60,855 nt of DNA, from positions 41,829-102,683 of the forward strand of contig NZ_LUHJ01000049.1 of the NCBI RefSeq assembly GCF_001597745.1. The letters run 5' to 3'. The notes beneath the pieces were generated by a model. That model saw nothing but the letters and a program-made list of their open reading frames with translations, made no database searches and was not told the origin of the DNA. This document shows positions 8,409-18,316 of the stretch, piece after piece. Every line of letters begins with the position of its first letter. Positions within the stretch are counted from its first letter, which is position 1. Source of the DNA: Anabaena sp. 4-3. Lineage in GTDB: Bacteria; Cyanobacteriota; Cyanobacteriia; Cyanobacteriales; Nostocaceae. A program made the position numbers and the translations under genes.

Positions 8409-8520
8409 AGGGAGCGGAGGAAGAATAACTTTTACCCAGTCAACCGTCAACAGTACCCAAGAATTCTTTTTGAATTTTGTAGGCTTGCCTTCCCGTAGGG
8501 TATTTTGAATTTTGAATTTT
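8409..8520. repeat. Right arm of about 110-bp inverted repeat flanking the GNAT gene
   Basis: This is the reverse complement of 7003-7112, running from GGAGGAAGAATAACTTTTAC to TATTTTGAATTTTGAATTTT. It ends six bases before the start codon of the DMT transporter gene, so it also forms that gene's 5' leader and probably its promoter region. Confidence 0.8.
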
Positions 8521-8525
8521 AAACT

Positions 8526-9440
8526 ATGCACCATAGTTCTGGTCGCTGGCGTTTAGGGCTGGCGTTATCATTGTTAACAGTATTCTTGTGGGGTATTTTA
8601 CCTATCGCCCTCAAGGTAGTTTTGCAATCTTTAGACGTTTACACCATTATTTGGTTTCGGTTTTTGGTGTCGTTTGTCATGCTGGCTATGTATTTAGGCT
8701 GGCGTGGTAACTTACCGAAGTTAAGACAGTTAAGTGCTAACTCTGGGAAATTATTGGCGATCGCTACTCTGATGTTAGCAGCTAATTACTTCTTGTTTAT
8801 GCAGGGTTTAGCTTTAACATCACCTGCTAACGCGGAAGTAATTATTCAATTAGCTCCCCTGTTGTTAGGCTTGGGTGGTTTAGTTATTTTCCAAGAGCGT
8901 TACAACTTACAACAATGGTTAGGTGTCGGTGTCTTAACTTGCGGTTACATTTTATTTTTTCAGGCGCAATTCACAAATTTAATTACTTCCCAAGGTATTT
9001 ATCTTTTTGGTAGTGCTTTATTAGTTTTAGGCGCAGCAGTTTGGGCAATTTACGCTTTAGCACAAAAGCAGTTATTACAATCTCTACCATCTGCTCATAT
9101 TATGTTGATGATTTATGGAGGAAGTGCGATATTATTAACACCCTTGGCTAATGTTAGTAAAATTTTTACACTCAGTAGTTTTCATTTATTCACATTACTA
9201 TTTTGTGGTTTAAATACTCTGATTGCCTATGGTGCATTTGCAGAATCCTTGGAACATTGGGAAGCCTCAAGGGTAAGCGCAGTGTTAGCTATAGCACCAA
9301 TTATAACTTTAATATCAGTAGAATTAACATCTATAATTGCACCGAGTTTAATTCCTCCAGAAAGGTTGACAGTTTTAGGGGTGTTGGGTGCGTGTTTAGT
9401 TGTCGGTGGTTCGATTGCGATCGCCTTAAAAAAACGGTAA
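8526..9440 (+). CDS. EamA/DMT family transporter (RhaT-like permease)
   Basis: A 304-residue integral membrane protein with about ten hydrophobic segments arranged as two EamA repeats (about 10-140 and 155-300), the classic drug/metabolite transporter fold. The first repeat includes FLWGILPIALK and the second GAAVWAIYALAQKQL. Members export amino acids, metabolites or drugs across the plasma membrane; the substrate cannot be read from sequence. The start ATG lies a few bases after the right arm of the inverted repeat and no clear Shine-Dalgarno sequence is visible. It is probably transcribed alone. Confidence 0.88.
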   Translation: MHHSSGRWRLGLALSLLTVFLWGILPIALKVVLQSLDVYTIIWFRFLVSFVMLAMYLGWRGNLPKLRQLSANSGKLLAIATLMLAANYFLFMQGLALTSPANAEVIIQLAPLLLGLGGLVIFQERYNLQQWLGVGVLTCGYILFFQAQFTNLITSQGIYLFGSALLVLGAAVWAIYALAQKQLLQSLPSAHIMLMIYGGSAILLTPLANVSKIFTLSSFHLFTLLFCGLNTLIAYGAFAESLEHWEASRVSAVLAIAPIITLISVELTSIIAPSLIPPERLTVLGVLGACLVVGGSIAIALKKR

Positions 9441-11029
9441 TCTTGACACACATCTTGCAAGAGTTCCTAGATGATAATTTTTGTAGGGTGGGCATTGCTT
9501 GTCTGCTGCTAAGAGCCTTCGTTTTACGTTGTTGGGTGTGCATCACCTGAAGCTTATTGAGAATGGTGCAAGTTGAGAGTTGAAATTGGAAGTTGCTCCC
9601 ATTAGCAACTCAGATACTAACTAGCGGCTGAATGTACGCAGCCATAAGATTTTGGCAATTTGGCAACTAAAATTAAGCTGTTGCCATTTTAATAAAAAAA
9701 TCAACAGGATTCATGGGACACAATGATGGTAATATTTCCAGTTCCATGATCCATTGCCAGTTGTTGAAAAAGTGCTGTAGATTGACTCTACACAGACACA
9801 ACCAATTTACAGCACTTTGTCACCGCTACATCACAACTGGCTAATTTTCACAGACACCCTAAATATAATTTCTCAGAGGATGTGAGAAAGTGCAGGATAC
9901 TAGAAACCCCTCAACCTAGCAATATCTCTTTACAAATGTAGAGTTATTTTACCCTTCAAATATTATTCTCGCTAGGGGGGTGAGGTTTCCCAGACTTTGG
10001 TGTGAATCACAATACTTTTTTAACATCCTCTGATGATAAGGTGGGGAAATTTTCATGCTTCATCTTAAACTTGACTACATTGCCTCAGTTAGCACAAAAA
10101 TCTCAAGTCAACTGACAACCAAAAATAATTTCACACTATTTTAAATTTTCCCAACGAAAATTATCAGTAAAATCACGATTATTTACTCATTTTATGCAAG
10201 TAATTACTTATTAATTCCCATTAGCTTATACATATTAGGTTTTTCTATCTTACCTGAATGTGCATATTGACTCACAGTACCATAATTAGCTCAATATTAA
10301 TTTAAACCTAGTTAGAAATATTTGTGAGTAACTATTTTAGCATTGACCGAAATTAGGAAAATATTATTATTTAAAGCCTGAAGGCAATTGCATGATTAGA
10401 TATTACTTTTATCCAGTATTAAAAACAACAGAAATTATAATTATTATCTTTTTAAGTCTCAGTAATTAATAAATTAAAATCACTAAGTTCATTAATTATC
10501 TTCTATATACTCAGCAATATTCATCACTATAGTCATCACAAAAAACAAATGAAAAAAGACACTATCTTTGCCAATTAAGGATATATGAAAACTCCATAGA
10601 TATAGTTGACATAAGTTCTAGGCTCAGTTTAGGCTCTATATTCTTAATTCAATTTGCCGTAACTTGACACTTGGCAAGAGAATTAAGGCAGACTAATGTT
10701 CACAATGAACCAGGGTGAAATAATCAAGAATTTCATCCACAAGTTAGATATTTATTTGCTGCTACTTAGGGTGTGCTGAAGTATAAACACATAAGGTAAT
10801 TGATATATTTTCTCTTCTCAAACTCAGAACATATCAGATTAAAGTTCCTGTTATTCTTGTTCTGTACTGTAAGGATTAAGGAGAAGCTTTCAAGTCAGGT
10901 TGTACGTAATATATATGTTTTGAATCATGTTTATCTAGAAAAATGACCTAGTTTTAACTATCAACCCTGCCAAATGAATTTTTTGATAAACCTTTAAATT
11001 CACTGTGGCGTTATTTGAGGTATTCACTC
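9441..11029. other. 1.6-kb AT-rich noncoding region upstream of the Wzz/BY-kinase gene
   Basis: No convincing gene on either strand. A small inverted repeat occurs at 9903-9990 (listed separately). The rest is AT-rich, especially 10120-10560, with no recognised RNA. Its length before a polysaccharide-regulator gene suggests a long leader or complex promoter, but no specific element was identified. Confidence 0.4.
9903..9990. repeat. Small inverted-repeat element
   Basis: GAAACCCCTCAACCTAGC at 9903-9920 is the imperfect reverse complement of GCTAGGGGGGTGAGGTTTCC at 9971-9990, enclosing about 50 bp without coding capacity. It is of the MITE-like size class common in this window. Confidence 0.5.
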
Positions 11030-13225
11030 ATGTCTAACATCAGTATCCAAGAAGAAAATTTTGTAACTGAATATTCACAAAAAAATCCAAAATTTAGACA
11101 TATATCTAAAATTTTACTCCGCCGACGCTTTATAGTCTTAGGAGTTTCTTTTGTAGTCATTTCAATTACTGGTTTGTTGGCTTTGATGACTGAACCGACT
11201 TACAAAAGCTATATGGAAATTTTAGTCAGTTCTCAACCCAACCAAGGGACAGATGAGAATAGTTTAGAGAATAGTTCAGATAATAAAACAGGTGACTCAG
11301 CCCGAAAATTTATTGATTATTACACCGCACAAAAAAACCTCATGCTTAGTTCTAAGTTAATCGAACAAGCAGTAGTTTCACTGCGTGCAGAATATCCAAA
11401 TATTACTGTAGAAGATATCAAAGGCAAGAGGAATGATAGTCAAAACGCTCCTTTAAAAGTCACTCAATTAGACCAAAAAAACGCAACTAATCAATTGGTA
11501 AGTCCAGTTTTTGAGATTTCATTCATCAATCATGACCCAGTTAAAGCTTACAAGGTATTATTAGCTTTACAAAAGGTTTATATTGACTACAATATCGAGC
11601 AAAAACAAGAGCGATTGAATAAAGGATTAGCCTTGATTAATGAGCGTCTACCAGGAATTAAAAAACAGTTGCAACAATCTGAAAGTAAATTAGAGAATTT
11701 TCTGAAAAAACACAACTCATTAAATCCTCAACTAGAAAGTCAAGTTCTCGTCAAATCTCTAGGTAATATTCAAAACGAAATCCAAACTACTCGCGCACAA
11801 TTGCAAGATGTACAAACGCGCTACAAAAATTTAGAGAAAAAAATTGCTGCTTCCAGCCAGTCAGCAGTTAATGCTTCTCGTTTGAGGGAATCAACTCGCT
11901 ACCAAATCCTGTTGAGTGAAATTCAAAAAACTGAACAAGCTTTAGCTAAAGAACAGCTACGCTACACAGATAATTCTCCTATCATTGTCAGTCTCAAGCA
12001 ACAACGTGAGAACCAATTAGAACTATTGCAACAAGAAGTCAAGCAATTGAGTGCAAATGCTCAAGAAGAAGCAGCATTAACCAGAGAACAGCTAGTAGGA
12101 GTGCAACCGCAGCTAGCAGAGGAGTTAATTCAGTTGCAGACAACTGCTTTGGGGCTAACAGCTAAAGAAAAGAGTTTGGTAGAGTCAGAACAGCGAATTC
12201 GTGCAGATTTAAAGAAATACCCCAGTTTGATAGCAGAATATCAACGCCTACTTCCAGAGGTGGAAACTCATCGCAAAGCATTAGAACAAATGCTGCAAGC
12301 ACAAAATTCTTTAGGATGGAAAATTACTCAGGGAGGCTGGAATTGGGAAATTGTAGAAGCACCAACCCTGGGAAGTGATAACGGTAACTACAGACTGTTG
12401 CTGATGGCTGGGGGTATAGTTATCGGGCCTATATTGGGGATTGCGATCGCTTTAATTTGGGGAATGCGTCATCGTGTCATACATTCTGCACAGGATTTGC
12501 AAAGAGTCACACACCTAAGATTACTTGGTTCTATACCCAAGCTAGCAGCGAATGCGATGGAAAAGCGGCTTCCTAGTTTGGCTCTGAATTGGCGACGGAA
12601 AGCAGCACCTTCTTTGGTAGAAAACAGTTCTTGGCTACCTTGCCATGAAACTTTAGATATGGTCTACCAAAATACACAAATCTTAAAGTATCCTTTTCCC
12701 TTTAATTCTTTGATGGTAACTTCTGCGATCGCAGGGGAAGGAAAGACAACGTTAGCGTTAGGGTTAGCGGCGAGTGCGGCGCACATGCACCAACGGGTAT
12801 TATTAATTGATGCTAACCTGCGATCGCCTAAACTACACAAAATTTTGCAACTATCCAACGAATGGGGACTATCTCTACTATTAGTTGATGAAACCGATAC
12901 CAACATCCAAGATTACATTCAACCCATTCATCCCTCAATTGACATTTTAACTGGTGGCCCTATACCAGAAGACCCCATAAAACTGCTCAGTTCTCCCCGT
13001 CTCAAAGAACTCATCGACATCTTCGAGCAAAACTACGACTTAGTGCTGATAGATGCTCCACCAATTTTAGGTAATGTTGATTCTCGAATTATTGCATCCT
13101 TGTGCAATGGAATTATGATGGTAGGACGCATTGGTTGGGTAACTCAAAATGAAGTCACTCAGGCTGTAGAAATTTTGAATCAGTTAAATTTAATTGGCAT
13201 TATCGCCAATGAAGTAAGTCATTAA
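11030..13225 (+). CDS. Polysaccharide co-polymerase fused to BY-kinase-type ATPase (Wzz/CpsD-like)
   Basis: A 731-residue inner-membrane protein for exopolysaccharide chain-length control and export. The Wzz domain begins with a membrane segment (about 38-58) and is followed by long periplasmic coiled coils (about 190-400). The second membrane segment (about 460-480) precedes a cytosolic BY-kinase ATPase with Walker A IAGEGKTT, Walker A' VLLIDANLRSPK and Walker B LVLIDAPP. The chain ends at ANEVSH without the usual C-terminal tyrosine cluster, so autophosphorylation may be absent or located elsewhere. ATG 11030, with GAGG nine bases upstream, is favoured over TTG 11015. It stands alone after a long noncoding region and converges with an acyltransferase gene. 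Confidence 0.88.
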   Translation: MSNISIQEENFVTEYSQKNPKFRHISKILLRRRFIVLGVSFVVISITGLLALMTEPTYKSYMEILVSSQPNQGTDENSLENSSDNKTGDSARKFIDYYTAQKNLMLSSKLIEQAVVSLRAEYPNITVEDIKGKRNDSQNAPLKVTQLDQKNATNQLVSPVFEISFINHDPVKAYKVLLALQKVYIDYNIEQKQERLNKGLALINERLPGIKKQLQQSESKLENFLKKHNSLNPQLESQVLVKSLGNIQNEIQTTRAQLQDVQTRYKNLEKKIAASSQSAVNASRLRESTRYQILLSEIQKTEQALAKEQLRYTDNSPIIVSLKQQRENQLELLQQEVKQLSANAQEEAALTREQLVGVQPQLAEELIQLQTTALGLTAKEKSLVESEQRIRADLKKYPSLIAEYQRLLPEVETHRKALEQMLQAQNSLGWKITQGGWNWEIVEAPTLGSDNGNYRLLLMAGGIVIGPILGIAIALIWGMRHRVIHSAQDLQRVTHLRLLGSIPKLAANAMEKRLPSLALNWRRKAAPSLVENSSWLPCHETLDMVYQNTQILKYPFPFNSLMVTSAIAGEGKTTLALGLAASAAHMHQRVLLIDANLRSPKLHKILQLSNEWGLSLLLVDETDTNIQDYIQPIHPSIDILTGGPIPEDPIKLLSSPRLKELIDIFEQNYDLVLIDAPPILGNVDSRIIASLCNGIMMVGRIGWVTQNEVTQAVEILNQLNLIGIIANEVSH

Positions 13226-13304
13226 TTTCCCATCTGTAGAAACGTTGCATGGTAACGTTTCTACTAACATTATTCACAACTATTTCTGTAGTTACACACA
13301 ACTA

Positions 13305-14099
13305 TTACCGAGTGCAATGCCATCTAGTAAACTCTTGAATATGAGATATAGTTAAAAAATCTATCGTCTTAAACTGTTTATCAATTGCTGGTAAACTACA
13401 TATTTTAGCACCAATACTTAAATATGCCTTCATAATATTAGGGATTTCCAGATGATGGCATTTATCAGCTAAATTGTGACTTATATTCACAGAATATTGT
13501 GAATTTGGATAAACTAAAATACTCTTGTGCATCAAATCATGCTGTCGAAAATAATTATAGGCACAAGCTGCTTCCCCAGCGCATTGTGTGAGTAAGGAAA
13601 CACAACCAAAAAAATATTTGTTTCCACTCCATATCAAATAATTAGCTAACCCTTCCCACAGTAATAATAGAGCTTGAATATTGCGATATTCTTTAGCTAT
13701 GCAAGCACGCCCAACTTCTATAGATGACTGCAAAATTGTGTCAGGAATTGTGTTAAGATTAAATATATCAGCAGCATCAAAGCCTAAACCTTGAGATGCC
13801 ATTTTATAAGTTTGCATCCTATAAGTTCCAATCGTTTGACCAGTTTTTCTGCAAATTAGCATCAAGTGATGGCAAACTTGATCAAACTCATCTTGATCCA
13901 TTTGGGTAAGCTGAGAATTTGAAAATCCCAAACCTAGTTCTAGGTTAAACACTTGAAACCGTAAGCCAAAAATAGAAGCTAATTCTTCGGCATTTGTCGC
14001 CAGTTTGAGGATATACCTGTCGGTTTCTAGAGTGGGAAAATCTTTGATGTCAGAAGGAGGACTAAGAGGGGGGTTGATGTTGCGGTAAGAAATTTCCAT
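13305..14099 (-). CDS. OlsB-like GNAT-fold N-acyltransferase (COG3176, hemolysin-like)
   Basis: A 264-residue soluble protein with the GNAT-fold arrangement of ornithine-acyl-ACP N-acyltransferases and the misnamed 'putative hemolysin' family. Visible family features are FGLRFQVFNLELG near residue 45, MDQDEFDQVCHHLMLI, then GTYRMQT and the SSIEVGRACI strand. Members transfer acyl chains from acyl carrier protein to amino acids, giving lyso-ornithine-type lipids or acyl amino acids. The substrate here is unknown. It faces the polysaccharide gene tail to tail across 79 bp. Confidence 0.78.
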   Translation of the reverse strand: MEISYRNINPPLSPPSDIKDFPTLETDRYILKLATNAEELASIFGLRFQVFNLELGLGFSNSQLTQMDQDEFDQVCHHLMLICRKTGQTIGTYRMQTYKMASQGLGFDAADIFNLNTIPDTILQSSIEVGRACIAKEYRNIQALLLLWEGLANYLIWSGNKYFFGCVSLLTQCAGEAACAYNYFRQHDLMHKSILVYPNSQYSVNISHNLADKCHHLEIPNIMKAYLSIGAKICSLPAIDKQFKTIDFLTISHIQEFTRWHCTR

Positions 14100-14506
14100 C
14101 TGTCTTCCAACTTAAATTTGTGAACATATTTTAAGTTTCTAGCTTGATTAACTATACAAATAGAGGATTTGATATATTAACGTATCAAAGCGTTATTTAC
14201 ACAGTTATTGAGAACAAATTGCTCAACCAGATTGAAAGATATTAGTGTGCTTCTATTATTGGGTAAACTTTCCTAAAAATCTGGCAATAAGATACAGAAT
14301 TAGCCTAATATTAAATTTGCTTGACATTTGCCAGCAACTCACGCAGTATACCAATTCAAAATTCTCTCATTCCAAATTCAAAATTAATTATTAGTGACTA
14401 TGTAATAGATACCCGACTTCTCAAAGAAGTCGGGTATCTGGTTATAACAAGAATTACCTATTACTGATTGATGAGAATTATCATCAAAACGTATCTGAAA
14501 CATCAA
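14100..14506. other. Intergenic region between nadK and the acyltransferase gene
   Basis: No gene is seen. It holds the promoter of the minus-strand acyltransferase gene and the 3' flank of nadK, with a perfect hairpin at 14407-14439 and AATTCAAAATTC-type simple repeats. Confidence 0.4.
14407..14439 (-). terminator. Perfect 14-bp hairpin downstream of the ndh-nadK cluster
   Basis: AGATACCCGACTTC and GAAGTCGGGTATCT pair perfectly around a five-base loop, 68 bp beyond the nadK stop codon. There is no U-tract, so it may act as an RNA-stabilising or bidirectional terminator. It may also simply be a dispersed palindromic repeat, since this motif looks repetitive. Confidence 0.45.
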
Positions 14507-15433
14507 TCAATTTCGGTGATTATCAGTGTAGCGAACCCTAGTACCAGCCCAGAGTAATTTTTCCCGTAGTGTCTGATAATAGGAATTGTTTTCTCGTAAA
14601 ACAATAAACTTAGCCCGACAGTCAGCCATGCGGATATCAACACGATGTGCAGGCCAAATTGAAGTCGCCAACACCCCATCCATCCATAATTTCGTACTCA
14701 AATCATAGTCACCCAAAGGCCAGATACTCACAACAGAACCTGCGGGTAAAACTAGAGGACGACTAGACAGACTCATCGGACAAATAGGCGTGATGGTGAT
14801 GGCTTCCATACCATCGTGCATGATCGGGCCATTAGCAGAAACAGTATAACCTGTTGAACCTGTGGGAGTGGAAACAATCAAGCCATCACCCACATATTGA
14901 TCTACCACTTCGCCATCAATTTCCATTTCTAGGATAGAGGTGATCATGCGGTCAGCAGAAGCGGGTTTGACACAAAATTCATTCAATCCCAGAAAGCGTT
15001 CAGTGACAGGTTCCAAATTCGTGCGATGTCCTTCATACACCGCCGCTTGCAACATCATCCGCCTTTGAATAGCATAGCGGTCTTCAAATAGCCGATCCCA
15101 AACTTTCTCTGTATCTTGAAATTCTTCGACTGATTCAGTTAAAAAACCCAGATGACCACCGACATTCACCCCTAGAATGGGAATACCAGCTGCTGCTAAA
15201 TGTCTGGCACTGGTTAAGACAGTGCCATCACCACCGAGTACAATTGCCAAATCAATGGGTTGCCCGGCGGAAGCCAAAAACACGGGATAAGGGTTATCTT
15301 TTGGCCCGCTAGGCCCCATTAAGACCTGACAATTGCGATTTTCCAGTTGTTTAGCGCAAATTTCAGCCCAGCGTTTGCTCTGGGAATCTCGCGCTTTATA
15401 AGCAATGATTACCTGCTTGAGTTGCACACGCAA
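14507..15433 (-). CDS. nadK: NAD kinase
   Basis: A 308-residue ATP-NAD kinase that makes NADP in the cytosol. The diagnostic GGDGTVL (about 65-71) and the TPTGSTGYTVSANGPI block (about 190-205) are present, and length is normal for the family. The longest frame starts with TTG immediately abutting the ndhE stop, with zero spacing. GTG at 15427, two codons in, is an alternative. It is evidently the last gene of the ndhA-ndhI-ndhG-ndhE cluster. The placement couples NADP supply with a complex that handles photosynthetic electrons, but the functional link is inference. Confidence 0.94.
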   Translation of the reverse strand: MRVQLKQVIIAYKARDSQSKRWAEICAKQLENRNCQVLMGPSGPKDNPYPVFLASAGQPIDLAIVLGGDGTVLTSARHLAAAGIPILGVNVGGHLGFLTESVEEFQDTEKVWDRLFEDRYAIQRRMMLQAAVYEGHRTNLEPVTERFLGLNEFCVKPASADRMITSILEMEIDGEVVDQYVGDGLIVSTPTGSTGYTVSANGPIMHDGMEAITITPICPMSLSSRPLVLPAGSVVSIWPLGDYDLSTKLWMDGVLATSIWPAHRVDIRMADCRAKFIVLRENNSYYQTLREKLLWAGTRVRYTDNHRN

Positions 15434-15739
15434 TTACCACTTCAGGAGATTAAACTGCTCCATATCGACGGTATCACGGTTGCGATAAATGGCAAGCACA
15501 ATCGCTAAACCAACCGCCGCTTCAGCAGCTGCCACGGTAATCACAAACACGGTGAAAACCTGACCCTTAATTAATGTTGAGTCAAGAAAGTTGGAAAATG
15601 CCATTAAATTCAGATTAACAGCATTCAGCAGTAACTCGATTGACATCAACACTCTTACAGCATTGCGGCTAGTAATTAAGCCATAAATTCCGATGCAGAA
15701 TAAAGCTGCTGCAAGTAATAAAAAATACTGGAGTTGCAT
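15434..15739 (-). CDS. ndhE: NAD(P)H-quinone oxidoreductase (NDH-1) subunit 4L
   Basis: A 101-residue thylakoid membrane subunit homologous to NuoK. Three hydrophobic helices are visible at about 3-22, 28-50 and 60-84. The second helix carries the conserved membrane glutamate in [12 protein letters not shown], and the third has the second glutamate in [10 protein letters not shown]. It is part of the proton-pumping arm used in cyclic electron flow, respiration and CO2 uptake. It lies 37 bp after ndhG and abuts nadK. Confidence 0.96.
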   Translation of the reverse strand: MQLQYFLLLAAALFCIGIYGLITSRNAVRVLMSIELLLNAVNLNLMAFSNFLDSTLIKGQVFTVFVITVAAAEAAVGLAIVLAIYRNRDTVDMEQFNLLKW

Positions 15740-15776
15740 TAGTTATTCTATCCCTTGTGAAATATTTGGCTTGTAT

Positions 15777-16385
15777 TTACTCTTTGGTTTCGCTACCAGC
15801 ACCTACCAGTTCTCTGGGGCGTTCGGGTAAGGTCAACACAGTTTGAGGCAAGTCTGAAGGGGTGACTTCTGGCAGATACTCACGACGTGCCAAAATAATC
15901 GCTCCTACCATTGCCATCAGTAATAATACAGAAGCCAGTTCAAAAGGTAATAAAAAGTCGGTGAAGAAATGTTGACCGATTAACACGATGGAACTTTCTC
16001 CCGGCACAGGAGTAGTTGAGTAAGCCCAAGGGGTGGCTAATACCATCGTACTTAACAGGGCGAACAATCCGACAGCGACGATCGCAGTCAAAATTTTCCG
16101 TACTCCCGCACTGGGAAAGGGGGTAAAATCCTGCCGCTTGTTCACCAACATAATAGCGAACAAAATCAGCACGTTGACCGCCCCGACATAAATTAACACT
16201 TGGGCGGCAGCGACAAAATCACCATTTAATAACAGGTACATTCCGGCGATGCTGATGAATACACCACCCAACAGAAAGGCAGAATAAACGATGCTCGATG
16301 CTAACACCACACCCAGGGCTGCACCAATCATCATTACTGCCAATATGCCAAAGGTAACAACCTGTACTCCTTCCGCTAGATTCAC
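15777..16385 (-). CDS. ndhG: NAD(P)H-quinone oxidoreductase (NDH-1) subunit 6
   Basis: A 202-residue membrane subunit homologous to NuoJ, with five hydrophobic helices across about 8-170. The conserved AAQVLIYVGAVNVLILFAIM helix is present. The hydrophilic C-terminal tail after residue 170 (REYLPEVTPSD) is typical of cyanobacterial and plastid NdhG. It is part of the ndhA-ndhI-ndhG-ndhE cluster. A 131-bp gap to ndhI contains a palindromic repeat. Confidence 0.96.
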   Translation of the reverse strand: MNLAEGVQVVTFGILAVMMIGAALGVVLASSIVYSAFLLGGVFISIAGMYLLLNGDFVAAAQVLIYVGAVNVLILFAIMLVNKRQDFTPFPSAGVRKILTAIVAVGLFALLSTMVLATPWAYSTTPVPGESSIVLIGQHFFTDFLLPFELASVLLLMAMVGAIILARREYLPEVTPSDLPQTVLTLPERPRELVGAGSETKE

Positions 16386-16425
16386 TGTTTTTTGTCCTCA
16401 GTCAATGATCTGTAGTCATTAGTGA

Positions 16426-16465
16426 GCCAGCGCGGTCTTGGGGGTTTCCCCCATGAGCGACTGGC
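16426..16465. repeat. Palindromic repeat between ndhI and ndhG
   Basis: GCCAG and CTGGC bound an inner GGGGG/CCCCC hairpin (GGGGGTTTCCCCC). The unit sits in the operon's intergenic gap and could affect mRNA processing between ndhI and ndhG. It looks like a dispersed repeat rather than a gene-specific regulator. Confidence 0.5.
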
Positions 16466-16516
16466 GAACCCGTAAGGGTCATTAGTCGTTAGCAAAGGAC
16501 AAATGACTAATGAGGC

Positions 16517-17101
16517 TTACTTTTCTACTTGTTCTACTAAGTCTTCTGGACGCGCCCCAGCACGAGGTGCATCGGCGGGTACACCGTGGGGTTCCAGAAC
16601 GCCTTTTGGTAGATAAACCAGTTCGCGTAGTGGTGTCACCATTGGGTCATTTGTGACTTTGTAAGGCATACGACCTAATGCCACACTATCATAGTTGAGT
16701 TCATGGCGATCGTAAGCGGCTAGCTCATATTCTTCTGTCATTGATAGACAGTTAGTTGGGCAATATTCCACACAGTTACCGCAGAAAATACAAACACCGA
16801 AATCGATGCTGTAGTGTTTGAGCTTTTTCTTTTTGGTAGCTCTGTCGAATTCCCAATCAACTACAGGTAGGTTAATCGGACAAACCCGCACACAAACTTC
16901 ACAGGCGATACATTTATCAAATTCATAATGAATCCGACCGCGAAACCGTTCACCAGGAATCAGTTTTTCATAAGGGTACTGCACGGTGACAGGACGGCGA
17001 CGCATGTGGTCGAAAGTGACAGATAGCCCTTGACCAATGTAACGTCCGGCTTGTACTGCTTCTTTGGCGTAATCACCAACTTGTTTGAGGAACTTGAGCA
17101 T
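16517..17101 (-). CDS. ndhI: NAD(P)H-quinone oxidoreductase (NDH-1) iron-sulfur subunit
   Basis: A 194-residue ferredoxin-like subunit homologous to NuoI, peripheral to the membrane on the cytosolic side. Two 4Fe-4S motifs are clear: [12 protein letters not shown] (about residue 64) and [12 protein letters not shown] (about residue 103). They carry electrons towards the quinone site. The N-terminal amphipathic stretch anchors it near NdhA. The C-terminal tail ([13 protein letters not shown]) is typical of cyanobacteria. It lies 96 bp after ndhA in the same orientation. Confidence 0.97.
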   Translation of the reverse strand: MLKFLKQVGDYAKEAVQAGRYIGQGLSVTFDHMRRRPVTVQYPYEKLIPGERFRGRIHYEFDKCIACEVCVRVCPINLPVVDWEFDRATKKKKLKHYSIDFGVCIFCGNCVEYCPTNCLSMTEEYELAAYDRHELNYDSVALGRMPYKVTNDPMVTPLRELVYLPKGVLEPHGVPADAPRAGARPEDLVEQVEK

Positions 17102-17197
17102 TTTGTGTCTCTCTCTTGTGTTACTTGTTAGTTGTCAGTGTTCTTGGTCAATGATCATTTTCTTAAAGATGAATGACCATTGACTCATGACTCATGA

Positions 17198-18316
17198 CTA
17201 ACCACCAAAGGCGACGGGAAAGGCGAGTTTTAGGGCTGCGGTTAATAGTAGATTTACTAACCCAACGGGTAGCAAAAACTTCCATCCTAAATCTAACAAC
17301 TGGTCAATGCGTACCCGTGGTACTGTCCAGCGCAACAGGATAGCAATAAACACGAGAAAGTAAGCTTTGAGTAAGGTCATGAAGATACCCAAAGCCGCAG
17401 TAATGACTTGCAGTACGGGATTTAGTTCACTGACTCCCAACCAACCAGCTATCATGTTGATGGGAATGGGGAAATCCCAACCGCCTAAGTACAAAACTGC
17501 TACCAAAAGAGCAGAAAGCACTAAGTTAACGTAGGAACTGAGATAAAACAGGGCGAATTTCATCCCTGAGTATTCAGTTTGGTAGCCTGCAACCAGTTCT
17601 TCTTCGGCTTCTGGTAAGTCAAAAGGTAGGCGTTCGCATTCAGCTAAAGCTGCAATCCAAAAGATGAGAAAACCAAGGGGCTGTCGCCAAATGTTCCAGC
17701 CCAGGATACCGTAGCCGGATTGTTGGTTAACAATATCCACTGTGTCGAGGCTGTTAGACATCATCGCGATCGCTAACACACTCAACGCCAAGGGGATTTC
17801 ATAACTAATGGACTGTGCTGCTGCCCGCAACCCCCCTAAGAGAGAGTATTTGTTATTAGAGGAGTAGCCAGCCATCAACAAGCCAATCGGCTGAATGCTA
17901 GATAAAGCAATCCACAAGAATATCCCGGTGCCGATGTTGGTGATCACAATATTCTGTCCAAAAGGCACAATCAAATAAGACAGAAACACTGGCAACACCA
18001 CCAGGATAGGCCCTAGGGTAAATAACCAAGGGTCAGATTTGGCTGGGACAATATCTTCTTTAAATACCAGCTTTAAACCGTCGGCCACAGGAGCTAGTAA
18101 GCCCAAAGGCCCGATATATTCAGGGCCGATTCGCTGTTGTGCGGCGGCGGAAATCTTCCGTTCTAGCCACACACAAACAAGTACGCCCACTGTTGCCCCT
18201 ATCAGCATCAGGATCATGGGCAGAGGCATCCAAATTGCTTTAGCTGCCCCTGGCGGGAGTCCTAAATCCATCAAGGATTTAATAAAAGTTCCTTGGAGGT
18301 CAATTCCTGAATTCAT
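17198..18316 (-). CDS. ndhA: NAD(P)H-quinone oxidoreductase (NDH-1) subunit 1
   Basis: A 372-residue membrane subunit homologous to NuoH, with eight hydrophobic helices. It forms much of the quinone-binding chamber. Family signatures are [21 protein letters not shown] (about 46-65) and the acidic loop [20 protein letters not shown] (about 227-246). Length matches cyanobacterial NdhA. It is the first gene of the cluster, so the promoter should lie upstream in 18317-18780. Confidence 0.97.
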   Translation of the reverse strand: MNSGIDLQGTFIKSLMDLGLPPGAAKAIWMPLPMILMLIGATVGVLVCVWLERKISAAAQQRIGPEYIGPLGLLAPVADGLKLVFKEDIVPAKSDPWLFTLGPILVVLPVFLSYLIVPFGQNIVITNIGTGIFLWIALSSIQPIGLLMAGYSSNNKYSLLGGLRAAAQSISYEIPLALSVLAIAMMSNSLDTVDIVNQQSGYGILGWNIWRQPLGFLIFWIAALAECERLPFDLPEAEEELVAGYQTEYSGMKFALFYLSSYVNLVLSALLVAVLYLGGWDFPIPINMIAGWLGVSELNPVLQVITAALGIFMTLLKAYFLVFIAILLRWTVPRVRIDQLLDLGWKFLLPVGLVNLLLTAALKLAFPVAFGG

